The notes below the pieces were generated by a model that worked only from the letters and a program-made list of their open reading frames with translations, was not told the origin of the DNA and did no database searches. Both the position numbers and the translations under genes were made by a program. A stretch of DNA of 64,000 nucleotides from Mycobacterium sp. GTDB taxonomy: Bacteria; Actinomycetota; Actinomycetes; Mycobacteriales; Mycobacteriaceae. The number at the start of each line of letters is the position of its first letter. Position 1 is the stretch's first letter. Location of the stretch: positions 1-64,000 of the forward strand of contig JAGQTV010000046.1 of NCBI GenBank assembly GCA_020438845.1, read 5' to 3'. Positions 42,242-50,122 of the stretch are shown in pieces.

Positions 42242-43843
42242 ATGCCCAAGGATCTCCTGCGCCATCCTTTGCACGCCGGCCATCTCACCGTCGGGGCGCT
42301 CGGCAGGCACCGGGACTCGCCGGTGCTGTTTCTCGGCGACACCACCCTTACCGGAGGTGAGCTCGCCGACCGGATCAGCCAGTACATCCAGGCGTTCGAG
42401 GCGCTCGGAGCAGGTACCGGCAGTTGCGTCGGCCTGCTGTCGCTGAACCGCCCCGAGGTTCTGATGGTCATCGGCGCCGGACAGACCCAGGGCTACCGGC
42501 GAACGGCACTGCATCCGCTGGGCTCACTGGACGACCACGCCTACGTACTGACCGACGCGGAGGCGACGTCGTTGATCATCGACCCGAACCCGATGTTCGT
42601 CGAACGAGCGCTGCGCCTCCTCGCGAAGGTGCCGTCGCTGGCGCAGGTGCTGACGCTGGGGCCGGTGCCCGCCGAATTGGCGCACGTCGGCGTCGATCTA
42701 GTCGCCGAGGCAGCCAGATACGAACCGAAACCGTTGGCGGCCAAAGACTTACCCCCTGAACACATCGGGGGCTTGACCTATACCGGGGGAACCACCGGCA
42801 AACCCAAGGGTGTCATCGGCACGGTCGGCTCGATCTTGGCGATGACAACGATCCAGCTGGCCGAGTGGGAGTGGCCGGAGCAGCCGCGGTTCCTGATGTG
42901 CACGCCGCTCTCACACGCCGGGGCGGCGTTCTTCACTCCGACGATCGTGAAGGGCGGCCAAATGATCGTGCTGCCCAAGTTCGACCCGGCCGAGGTATTG
43001 GCCACCATCGAAGCGCGGCAGATCACGGCGACCATGCTGGTTCCGTCGATGATTTACGCACTGCTGGATCATCCCGACTCGCACACCCGTGACCTGTCGT
43101 CTCTGGAGACTGTCTACTACGGCGCATCGGCGATGAACCCGGTCCGGCTGGCTGAGGCGATCGACAGGTTCGGCCCGATCTTCGCGCAGTACTACGGGCA
43201 GTCCGAGGCGCCGATGGCGATCACCTACCTTGCCAAGACCGACCATGACGCGAAGCGGCTGACGTCCTGCGGCCGACCCACCCTCTTCGCCCGCACCGCG
43301 TTGCTGGACGGTGACGGCAAGCCGGTTCCACGGGGCGAGGTGGGTGAGATCTGTGTGTCCGGGCCGCTGCTGTGTGGCGGGTACTGGAAACTGCCCGACG
43401 CCACAGCGGAAACCTTCCGGGACGGCTGGATGCACACCGGTGACATGGCACGGGAAGACGAGGACGGTTTCTGGTACATCGTTGACCGGGTCAAGGACAT
43501 GATCGTCACGGGCGGATTCAACGTGTTCCCCCGCGAGGTGGAGGACGTCGTCGCCGAGCACCCGGCCGTCGCGCAAGTGTGTGTCATCGGCGCTCCCGAC
43601 GAGAAGTGGGGCGAAGCGGTGACCGCGGTGATCGTGTTGCGACCCGATCACCCCTCCGACCCCGAGGCGGTGGCGGCGGTGACTGCGGAGATCCAGGCGG
43701 CGGTCAAAGAACGGAAGGGCTCGGTGCACTCACCCAAACAGGTGATCGTGGTGGACTCGGTGCCGGTCACGGCGCTGGGGAAACCGGACAAGAAGGCCGT
43801 GCGGGCACGGTTCTGGGAAGGGGTTGGCCGTGCAATCGGTTAA
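42242..43843 (+). CDS. fadD8: Fatty-acyl-CoA ligase FadD8
   Basis: 533 residues. ANL features: TYTGGTTGKPKGVIG P-loop (near 180), YYGQSEAPM (A5), GWMHTGDMAREDEDGFWYIVDR, and the lysine in TALGKPDKKAVRARFWEG. N-terminus HPLHAGHLTVGALGRHRDSPVLFLGD matches M. tuberculosis FadD8 (Rv0551c) from memory. It activates a carboxylic acid with CoA and ATP; the physiological acid is unknown. The next gene overlaps its 3' end. Confidence 0.94.
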   Translation: MPKDLLRHPLHAGHLTVGALGRHRDSPVLFLGDTTLTGGELADRISQYIQAFEALGAGTGSCVGLLSLNRPEVLMVIGAGQTQGYRRTALHPLGSLDDHAYVLTDAEATSLIIDPNPMFVERALRLLAKVPSLAQVLTLGPVPAELAHVGVDLVAEAARYEPKPLAAKDLPPEHIGGLTYTGGTTGKPKGVIGTVGSILAMTTIQLAEWEWPEQPRFLMCTPLSHAGAAFFTPTIVKGGQMIVLPKFDPAEVLATIEARQITATMLVPSMIYALLDHPDSHTRDLSSLETVYYGASAMNPVRLAEAIDRFGPIFAQYYGQSEAPMAITYLAKTDHDAKRLTSCGRPTLFARTALLDGDGKPVPRGEVGEICVSGPLLCGGYWKLPDATAETFRDGWMHTGDMAREDEDGFWYIVDRVKDMIVTGGFNVFPREVEDVVAEHPAVAQVCVIGAPDEKWGEAVTAVIVLRPDHPSDPEAVAAVTAEIQAAVKERKGSVHSPKQVIVVDSVPVTALGKPDKKAVRARFWEGVGRAIG

Positions 43844-44498
43844 GGCGGTTTTGTTCGACTATTCGGGAACGCTGTTCCGACTCGACGAGGACGACAGCTG
43901 GTTCGAGGGAATCCCCGGTGTCGACGACGTGGTTCGGGCCGAGCTGATGGACCGACTGACTCACCCGACCGGCAGCGGGGTGGACATGCCGCCCGAGGTC
44001 TACCGGGCATGGCTGCACCGCGACCTGGAGCCGGCGCTGCACCGGGAGGCCTACCTGCATGTGCTGCAGACTTCGGGCCTTGACGACCCGCACGCCGCCG
44101 AACTCTACCGCCGGGTGATCGACCCGACCTCGTGGACCCCGTATCCCGACACCGCAGATGTGCTGAATTCCCTTCGCAGCCAAGGTGTTCGGACTGCGGT
44201 GGTATCCAACATCCCGTGGGACATCCGCTCGACGTTCACACCAATCGGGGCCACCACCGACGAGTTCGTCCTGTCGTTCGAAGTCGGTGTGGTCAAGCCA
44301 GACCGGCGGATCTTCGAGATCGCTTTGTCGCGGCTGGGTGTCGACCCGGCTGATGCCCTAATGGTCGGCGACAGCGAGGAGAACGACGGGGGCGCGCGGG
44401 CCGTGGGGTGCCGGTTCGTGCTGTTGGACCCGCTGCCGACCGATGAGCGGCCCACTGGCCTGACCGACGCGCTGCGCAGCGAGGGCATCTCCCTCTGA
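43830..44498 (+). CDS. HAD-superfamily hydrolase
   Basis: 222 residues from the GTG at 43830 (GGAAGGGG 6 bases upstream), overlapping fadD8 by 14 bases. HAD motif I is AVLFDYSGTLF; the second Asp of DxD is replaced by Ser (DYS), a known variant but often linked to altered activity. Motif II is VVSNIP, motif III Lys in VVKPDRRIFE, motif IV VGDSEENDGGAR. It may hydrolyse a phosphate ester or be a non-phosphatase HAD. Two palindromes follow the stop before menB. Confidence 0.88.
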   Translation: MQSVKAVLFDYSGTLFRLDEDDSWFEGIPGVDDVVRAELMDRLTHPTGSGVDMPPEVYRAWLHRDLEPALHREAYLHVLQTSGLDDPHAAELYRRVIDPTSWTPYPDTADVLNSLRSQGVRTAVVSNIPWDIRSTFTPIGATTDEFVLSFEVGVVKPDRRIFEIALSRLGVDPADALMVGDSEENDGGARAVGCRFVLLDPLPTDERPTGLTDALRSEGISL

Positions 44499-44512
44499 GG
44501 GCCGCGTCGCGG

Positions 44513-44528
44513 GTGAAGCTATCTTCAC
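44513..44528. promoter_or_regulatory. Operator candidate O1 upstream of menB
   Basis: GTGAAGCTATCTTCAC: perfect 6-bp arms around CTAT. It lies 107 bases before the menB start and 15 bases after the HAD stop. Confidence 0.65.
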
Positions 44529-44543
44529 GCATGCCGACCGCTG

Positions 44544-44559
44544 GTGACGATAGCTTCAC
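44544..44559. promoter_or_regulatory. Operator candidate O2 upstream of menB
   Basis: On the minus strand GTGAAGCTATCGTCAC, differing from O1 at one base. Centres of O1 and O2 are 31 bp apart, three helical turns, so two dimers could bind on one face. It ends 76 bases before the menB GTG. Confidence 0.65.
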
Positions 44560-44635
44560 TGGCGGCGGCGAAGGACGGGCGCAGCCCGGGGTATCGCGAT
44601 CCGGGGGCGCAGCCACGCGGGAGTACGGTCATGCC

Positions 44636-45580
44636 GTGAGTGACTACCCGTTGAATCCGGCTCCGTTCCATCCGGCTCCGTTCAATCCGGCGCTGTGGCA
44701 GCAGGTCGCGGGCTTCGAGGACCTGACCGACATCACCTACCACCGCCACGTCCGCGACGGCGTCGCGCAGCCGACCGTGCGGGTGGCGTTCAACCGCCCC
44801 GAGGTGCGCAACGCATTCCGGCCGCACACCGTCGACGAGCTCTACCGCGCCCTGGACCACGCCCGGATGTCACCCGACGTCGGCGTGGTCCTGCTGACCG
44901 GCAACGGGCCCTCGCCCAAGGACGGCGGCTGGGCGTTCTGCTCAGGAGGAGATCAGCGGATCCGCGGGCGCAGCGGCTACCAGTACGCCTCCGGCGACAC
45001 CGCCGACACCGTCGATCAGGCCCGCGCGGGACGGCTGCACATCCTGGAGGTGCAGCGGCTGATCAGGTTCATGCCCAAGCCGGTGATCTGCCTGGTCAAC
45101 GGTTGGGCTGCTGGCGGGGGTCACAGCCTGCACGTGGTGTGCGACCTGACCTTGGCCAGCCGTGAGCACGCCCGGTTCAAGCAGACCGACGCCGACGTGG
45201 GCAGCTTCGACGGGGGCTACGGCAGCGCCTATCTGGCCCGACAGGTGGGCCAGAAGTTCGCCCGGGAGATCTTCTTCCTGGGCCGCACCTACACCGCCGA
45301 ACAGATGCACCACATGGGAGCGGTCAACGAGGTGGTCGACCACGCCGACCTGGAGACCGTCGCCCTGGACTGGGCCGGCGAGATCAACGGCAAATCACCG
45401 CAGGCACAGCGGATGCTGAAATTCGCATTCAACCTGCTCGACGACGGCCTGGTCGGCCAGCAGTTGTTCGCCGGCGAGGCGACGCGCCTGGCCTACATGA
45501 CCGACGAAGCCGTCGAAGGCCGCGACGCCTTCCTGGAGAAGCGCGCCCCCGACTGGAGCCCCTTCCCCCGTTACTTCTGA
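44636..45580 (+). CDS. menB: 1,4-Dihydroxy-2-naphthoyl-CoA synthase
   Basis: 314 residues from the GTG at 44636, the same length as M. tuberculosis MenB. Crotonase fold with MenB signatures: RPEVRNAFRPHTVDEL, FCSGGDQRIRG oxyanion loop, VNGWAAGGGHSLHVVCDLTLAS, the catalytic Asp segment DADVGSFDGGYGSAYLARQVG, and a C-terminal tail with FLEKRAPDWSPFPRYF. It closes the naphthalene ring from OSB-CoA. It follows the two operator-like palindromes and precedes an SDR and a VOC gene in the same direction. Confidence 0.97.
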   Translation: MSDYPLNPAPFHPAPFNPALWQQVAGFEDLTDITYHRHVRDGVAQPTVRVAFNRPEVRNAFRPHTVDELYRALDHARMSPDVGVVLLTGNGPSPKDGGWAFCSGGDQRIRGRSGYQYASGDTADTVDQARAGRLHILEVQRLIRFMPKPVICLVNGWAAGGGHSLHVVCDLTLASREHARFKQTDADVGSFDGGYGSAYLARQVGQKFAREIFFLGRTYTAEQMHHMGAVNEVVDHADLETVALDWAGEINGKSPQAQRMLKFAFNLLDDGLVGQQLFAGEATRLAYMTDEAVEGRDAFLEKRAPDWSPFPRYF

Positions 45581-45599
45581 TCTCCATAGACTCGCTCTT

Positions 45600-46460
45600 G
45601 TGAACCCGTTGAGCCGACGCCTGACCGAAGCGATCGCCATGGCCGGTTTGCGCCCGCCGCTGAGCGTGCCGAGCAGAACCCGGATTCGGCTGCGCGGCAA
45701 GCGGGTCATGATCACCGGCGCCTCGTCGGGAATCGGGGAGGCCGGTGCCGAACAGTTCGCCGCCGCGGGCGCGGAGGTGATTGTCGTCGCTCGGCGTGCC
45801 GAACTTCTGGAAGAACTGACCGAGCGCATCGCCGAGGCAGGCGGTACGGCCACCGCCATCCCCTGCGATCTGTCCGACCTCGAGGCCGTCGATGCCCTCG
45901 CCGATACCGTCGAGCAACGCTTCGGCGGAGTGGACATCCTCGTGAACAACGCCGGACGTTCGATCCGCAGACCATTGGCAGAGTCACTGGATCGTTGGCA
46001 CGACGTCGAGCGGACGATGGTGCTCAACTACTACTCACCCCTGCGGCTGATCCGCGGTCTCGCACCCGGCATGATCGAACGCGGCGACGGCCACATCATC
46101 AACGTCGCCACCTGGGGTGTGCTCGCCGAAGCCTCGCCGCTGTTCAGCGTGTACAACGCCTCCAAGGCCGCACTCTCGACGGTCAGTCGGACCATCGAAA
46201 CCGAGTGGGCCCGCAACGGTGTGCACTCGACCACGCTGTACTACCCCCTGGTGGCCACCCCGATGATCGCTCCGACCAGGGAGTATGACGGAATGCCCGC
46301 GCTCAGCCCGACCGAGGCCGGTCGGTGGATGATCGACGCGGCCCGCCACCGCCCGGTGCGCATCGCTCCACGGTTCGGCGTGACTGCCCGCGCGATCGAC
46401 GTGATCGCACCGGGTGTCCTCAACGGGATTCTGAAACGTCAGCGGATGCAACCGAACTAG
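45600..46460 (+). CDS. SDR-family oxidoreductase (Rv0547c-type)
   Basis: 286 residues from a GTG 19 bases after menB. NAD(P) loop MITGASSGIGEAG (about 37-49), ARRAELLEEL, NNAGRSIRRPL, serine/tyrosine region FSVYNASKAALSTVSR with YxxxK. N-terminal leader of about 33 residues and the extended C-terminus fit the acyl-reductase-like SDRs with membrane association. Substrate unknown. It is in the Rv0547c place and probably shares the menB transcript. Confidence 0.88.
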   Translation: MNPLSRRLTEAIAMAGLRPPLSVPSRTRIRLRGKRVMITGASSGIGEAGAEQFAAAGAEVIVVARRAELLEELTERIAEAGGTATAIPCDLSDLEAVDALADTVEQRFGGVDILVNNAGRSIRRPLAESLDRWHDVERTMVLNYYSPLRLIRGLAPGMIERGDGHIINVATWGVLAEASPLFSVYNASKAALSTVSRTIETEWARNGVHSTTLYYPLVATPMIAPTREYDGMPALSPTEAGRWMIDAARHRPVRIAPRFGVTARAIDVIAPGVLNGILKRQRMQPN

Positions 46461-46467
46461 GACGGAC

Positions 46468-46854
46468 ATGGAGATACTCGCCAGCCGGATTCTGCTGCGC
46501 CCCAAGGATTACCAACACTCACTGGTCTTCTATCGCGACGTCCTGGGTCTGGCAATCGCCCGCGAATATCCAGGCGGCACAGTCTTTTTCGCCGGGCAGT
46601 CGCTGATCGAGCTGGCCGCGCACGGCAGGCCTGCCGACGCCGAAGGCCGGTTTCCGGGTGCGCTGTGGCTGCAGGTCCGCGACGTTTACGCAACCCAGGA
46701 GGAACTACGCGGGCGCGGAGTGGAGATCGCGCGCGAAGCCCGTCAGGAACCGTGGACCCTGCATGAGATGCACGTCAGCGACCCGGATGGGACGACTCTG
46801 ATTTTCGTCCAGGTTCCCGAGAACCATCCGCTGCGGCGCGACAATCGCGGCTAA
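46468..46854 (+). CDS. VOC/glyoxalase-fold protein
   Basis: 128 residues. Two beta-alpha-beta-beta-beta modules: ILLRPKDYQHSLVFYRDVLGLAIAREYPGGTVFFAG and ALWLQVRDVYATQEELRGRGVEIAR, ending DPDGTTLIFVQV. The metal-ligand glutamate appears in QSLIELAAHG. It could be a lyase, dioxygenase or resistance protein. Matches Rv0546c by order, seven bases after the SDR gene. Its stop overlaps that of the convergent DUF3349 gene by 4 bases. Confidence 0.85.
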   Translation: MEILASRILLRPKDYQHSLVFYRDVLGLAIAREYPGGTVFFAGQSLIELAAHGRPADAEGRFPGALWLQVRDVYATQEELRGRGVEIAREARQEPWTLHEMHVSDPDGTTLIFVQVPENHPLRRDNRG

Positions 46855-47174
46855 GTGCCAGTAACGAAATCTTCGACCGGCCAGCCCACCGAGGCCAACC
46901 GGGTGGCGACCTGGTTCATCTCTTGCGGATTGGGCTCCTTCTGGATGACCTTCTTGATCGATTGCCGAATCTGCTCCTCGGTGACCGGCGTGTCATAGTC
47001 ACCGTTTCTGAGGATGCTTCTGGTTGCTTCCACTAATTCCTCCTCGGTCAACACCCTCAACAGGAGCGCGAGCAGGGGAAAGTAGTCGGTCGGGGGCACC
47101 CCTTGCGGATATCCCTCGTGCAACCAGTCCAGCAGGTTGTCCGGGAAATTGGGGGGCTGTTCTTCGACGCTCAT
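46851..47174 (-). CDS. DUF3349 protein
   Basis: 107 residues from the ATG at 47174. Two helical repeats of the DUF3349 family: DNLLDWLHEGYPQGVPPTDYFPLLALLLRVLTEEEL and IRQSIKKVIQKEPNPQEMNQVATRLASVGWPVEDF. Such proteins are cytosolic and mycobacteria-enriched, of unknown function. Corresponds to Rv0543c by place. It follows the small membrane protein and pitA on the same strand (stop-to-start gap 7 bases). Confidence 0.85.
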   Translation of the reverse strand: MSVEEQPPNFPDNLLDWLHEGYPQGVPPTDYFPLLALLLRVLTEEELVEATRSILRNGDYDTPVTEEQIRQSIKKVIQKEPNPQEMNQVATRLASVGWPVEDFVTGT

Positions 47175-47181
47175 CGCAGGC

Positions 47182-47466
47182 TCACTTCCTCGGCAACATC
47201 GGGAACAAGTCAACACCAAAGTGGTGAATGATCGTGGGCCTGGTGATCCAGGCGACAGCCGCGAGGACCACCAGCGTCACGAGGACGAACAGCAGGATGC
47301 CGAGATATTTCAACGGTGGATTGGCCTTGTGGATCTGACGGTCGGCCTCCTCCCCACCGGCTCCAAAGGAGTAGGCCAGCATGCCCACGGCGAACACGGC
47401 GGGCAGGCCGGCGCCGAGCACGAGCCCGACAATCAGCACCCGCAAGATGCTCTCGAAATAGTTCAT
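47182..47466 (-). CDS. Small two-helix membrane protein (Rv0544c-type)
   Basis: 94 residues from the ATG at 47466. Helices about 7-33 (ILRVLIVGLVLGAGLPAVFAVGMLAYSF) and 54-74 (YLGILLFVLVTLVVLAAVAWI), with a charged loop (GGEEADRQIHKANPP). It lies 23 bases after the pitA stop and is probably co-transcribed with it. It could modulate PitA or be a small envelope protein; no direct evidence. Confidence 0.78.
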   Translation of the reverse strand: MNYFESILRVLIVGLVLGAGLPAVFAVGMLAYSFGAGGEEADRQIHKANPPLKYLGILLFVLVTLVVLAAVAWITRPTIIHHFGVDLFPMLPRK

Positions 47467-47489
47467 CGCTGTTCCTCTTTCCGAACCGG

Positions 47490-48782
47490 CTAGACCGAGG
47501 TCTTGTTGTTCGTGGTCTTGGGCGGCGAAGCGGCTCGCGGCGGTTTCGCCGCCCCGGCGGCACTTCGGACATCGGCCGGTACCACCGAGTTGGTGGAGGC
47601 GTCCCAATCGGCGTTGACGTTGGTGTGGTCCACCTTCTGTTGGCGGGCGCGCCACCACATGTAGCCCGAAGCCGCCACCAGGATCACGAAGATGAGTCCG
47701 TCGCCTGCGAGTGCCGTACCCGTCAGCGCCTTCACCCCGTTGGAAAGCCAGTAGGCGAGCGCACCGACCAGAGCCGCAGCGGGCAGCGTCACCAGCCAGG
47801 CTGTGGCCATCCGGCCGGCCACCGCCCACCGCACCTGCGCCCCCGGCTTACCGACACCGCTGCCCAGGATTGAACCGGTGGCGACGTGGGTGGTGGACAG
47901 TGCCATCCCGGCCGCGCTGGAGCTGAGGATGATGGCCGCCGACGATGCCTCAGCGGCAAGGCCCTGCGGCGCCTCGATTTCCACCAGACCCTTGCCCAGG
48001 GTGCGGATGACGCGCCACCCGCCGAGGTAGGTCCCCAGGCCGATGGCCAATGCGCAGCTGAAGATGATCCAGAACGGGAGGCCCTGCTCTTTGACGTCAC
48101 CGGTCAGATGACCTGTGGTGATCAGAGCCAATGCGATCACGCCCATAGTCTTCTGAGCGTCGTTGGTGCCGTGCGACAGCGCGACGAGGCTGGCGGTCGC
48201 GATCTGGCCCCACCGGAACCCGTCCTCGCGGCGCTTCGCGAGAACCTTCCGGGTGATCCGGTAGACCAGCCAGGTTCCGCAGGCTGCGACGACACCGGCG
48301 ATCACGGGTGCGGCCAAGGCCGGGATGAGCACCTTCTGGGTGACGCCGGGCCAGTTGACGCCCTTGAGTCCGAGTGCAGCCAGGGCGGCCCCGATCAGAC
48401 CGCCGAACAATGCATGCGAGGAACTCGAGGGAATGCCGAAGAGCCAGGTGAGCAGGTTCCACAAGATGCCTCCGATGAGGCCCGCGAAGATGATGGTCAA
48501 GCCCATGGAGGCATCGATGCCGGGCAGCAGGTGGCCGGTCTTGGAGTCCTGCACCTTGAGGACCGCCGTCGTGACCGTGACGGCGACTTCGACGGAAAGG
48601 AAGGCGCCGACGAGGTTCAGGACACCCGCGAGCAGAACTGCGGTCTTCGGCTTGAGGGCACCGGTCGCGATCGATGTGGCCATGGCGTTGCCGGTGTCGT
48701 GGAACCCGTTGGTGAAGTCGAAAGCCAAGGCCGTAGCGATCAGCAATATCAGGATGATCATCTGTGCGCCCATAACCGTCAT
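47490..48782 (-). CDS. pitA: Low-affinity phosphate transporter PitA
   Basis: 430 residues, about 10-11 helices. PiT signatures in both halves: ALAFDFTNGFHDTGNAMATSIATGAL (N-terminal) and ATASLVALSHGTNDAQKTMGVIAL (second). GIPSSSSHALFGGLIGAAL and STTHVATGSILG are further family segments. A soluble C-terminal tail of about 60 residues is Lys/Pro/Ala-rich. It couples metal-phosphate or phosphate uptake to protons or sodium. Ortholog of Rv0545c. Possible PHO-type direct repeats stand upstream. Confidence 0.95.
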   Translation of the reverse strand: MTVMGAQMIILILLIATALAFDFTNGFHDTGNAMATSIATGALKPKTAVLLAGVLNLVGAFLSVEVAVTVTTAVLKVQDSKTGHLLPGIDASMGLTIIFAGLIGGILWNLLTWLFGIPSSSSHALFGGLIGAALAALGLKGVNWPGVTQKVLIPALAAPVIAGVVAACGTWLVYRITRKVLAKRREDGFRWGQIATASLVALSHGTNDAQKTMGVIALALITTGHLTGDVKEQGLPFWIIFSCALAIGLGTYLGGWRVIRTLGKGLVEIEAPQGLAAEASSAAIILSSSAAGMALSTTHVATGSILGSGVGKPGAQVRWAVAGRMATAWLVTLPAAALVGALAYWLSNGVKALTGTALAGDGLIFVILVAASGYMWWRARQQKVDHTNVNADWDASTNSVVPADVRSAAGAAKPPRAASPPKTTNNKTSV

Positions 48783-48858
48783 TCTGATGGTCCGGCGCCG
48801 ATTTTGGCGAGTTCCCGGGATTTCGGTAGAGCCGCCCCACCACGGGGTTTGCTGATTA

Positions 48859-48884
48859 TTCAGCGGTTTTCATCACCAGTTCAC
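48859..48884. promoter_or_regulatory. PHO-box-like direct repeats between pitA and menE
   Basis: TTCA occurs at 48859, 48869 and 48880, spaced 10 and 11 bp, the last within GTTCAC. Direct repeats of GTTCA-type units every 11 bp are the binding pattern of PhoP/RegX3-type response regulators in actinobacteria. It stands about 80-100 bases upstream of pitA. Confidence 0.4.
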
Positions 48885-48943
48885 TATCCGTACGCTCAGG
48901 GTTCATGCGCTGGAGGTGATGTGGAAGAACCGAGCAAGGACCC

Positions 48944-50122
48944 GTGATTACGAACCGACCCCGACTCCGACCGCTAGCCGTTCCGTCCGGCGCCGCGGCC
49001 CTGTCGATTATGACGGTGTTGCAGCGCGCGCTGGAGGGCCCGGGCGAGCCCGTCCTCCCCGTTCCGGCCGGCGACCTCCGCGAGGCCGAACTGCTGACGA
49101 CATCGCTGAGGGCTGACGAGGAGATCGCCGACGATGTCGCCCTCGTCATCGCCACCTCCGGCACCACCGGAAAGCCGAAAGGCGCCATGCTGACCTCGGG
49201 GGCATTGATCGCGAGCGCCTCGGCAACCCATCAACGACTCGGCGGCCCCGGGGCCTGGCTGCTCGCTCTGCCGGCCCACCATATCGCCGGCATCCAGGTG
49301 CTCGTGCGAAGCCTGCTGGTCGGGACGACGCCGGTGGCTTTGGACGTGTCGAAGGGATTCGACCCGGACCAGTTGCCGGCCGCGGTGAGCTCCTTGGCCC
49401 CCGGACGGCGCTACACCTCACTGGTGGCGAATCAATTGGCCAAGGCCCTTGACGACCCGGCCGCCGCCACCGCTCTGGGTGAACTCGATGCGGTGCTGCT
49501 CGGCGGCGGCCCGGCGCCGAGGCCTGTTCTGGACCGGGCAGCGCGGGCCGGGATCAGGGTGGTGCGCACGTACGGATCCAGCGAGACCGCCGGCGGTTGC
49601 GTGTATGACGGGCTGCCCCTGGACGGGGTGCGGGTACGCATCGACGCCATTGGCGGTGCGGCGGGCCGCATCTCGATCGGAGGAGCCACGCTGGCAAAGG
49701 GATACCGCAACCCGCCCAAACCCGACCCGTTTGGCGAGCCAGGCTGGTTCCATACCGACGACGTCGGAGCGCTCGACGAATCGAACCACCTGACGGTGCT
49801 AGGGCGGGCCGACGAGGCGATCAGCACCGGCGGCCTGACGGTGTTGCCGGCTCCCGTCGAGGCCGCACTCTCCGGACACCCGGCGATTGCCGAATGTGCG
49901 GTCTTCGGCGTGGCCGACGACCGACTGGGCCAACGGGTGACAGCGGCGGTGGTCCTCTCCCCCGGGTTCACGGTCCCGGTACTGGAGGAGCTGAGGGATC
50001 TGGTGGCTGAGTCGCTGGACCGCACCGCCGCACCACGCGAGGTCCACGTCGTCGACGCGTTACCCCGCCGCGGGATCGGCAAGCTGGATCGTCGCGCTTT
50101 GGCGAAACGTTTCGGCCACTAG
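48944..50122 (+). CDS. menE: o-Succinylbenzoate-CoA ligase
   Basis: 392 residues, short as usual for MenE, from a GTG at 48944 with AAGGA 3-4 bases upstream. ANL motifs: P-loop IATSGTTGKPKGAML (near 70), TYGSSETAGG (A5), GWFHTDDVGALDESNHLTVLGR (A7/A8), catalytic Lys in RRGIGKLDRRALAK. The N-terminal part of the ANL fold is reduced. It makes OSB-CoA for MenB. Ortholog of Rv0542c. It is divergent from pitA, and its last 63 bases overlap the convergent COG0523 gene. Confidence 0.94.
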   Translation: MITNRPRLRPLAVPSGAAALSIMTVLQRALEGPGEPVLPVPAGDLREAELLTTSLRADEEIADDVALVIATSGTTGKPKGAMLTSGALIASASATHQRLGGPGAWLLALPAHHIAGIQVLVRSLLVGTTPVALDVSKGFDPDQLPAAVSSLAPGRRYTSLVANQLAKALDDPAAATALGELDAVLLGGGPAPRPVLDRAARAGIRVVRTYGSSETAGGCVYDGLPLDGVRVRIDAIGGAAGRISIGGATLAKGYRNPPKPDPFGEPGWFHTDDVGALDESNHLTVLGRADEAISTGGLTVLPAPVEAALSGHPAIAECAVFGVADDRLGQRVTAAVVLSPGFTVPVLEELRDLVAESLDRTAAPREVHVVDALPRRGIGKLDRRALAKRFGH

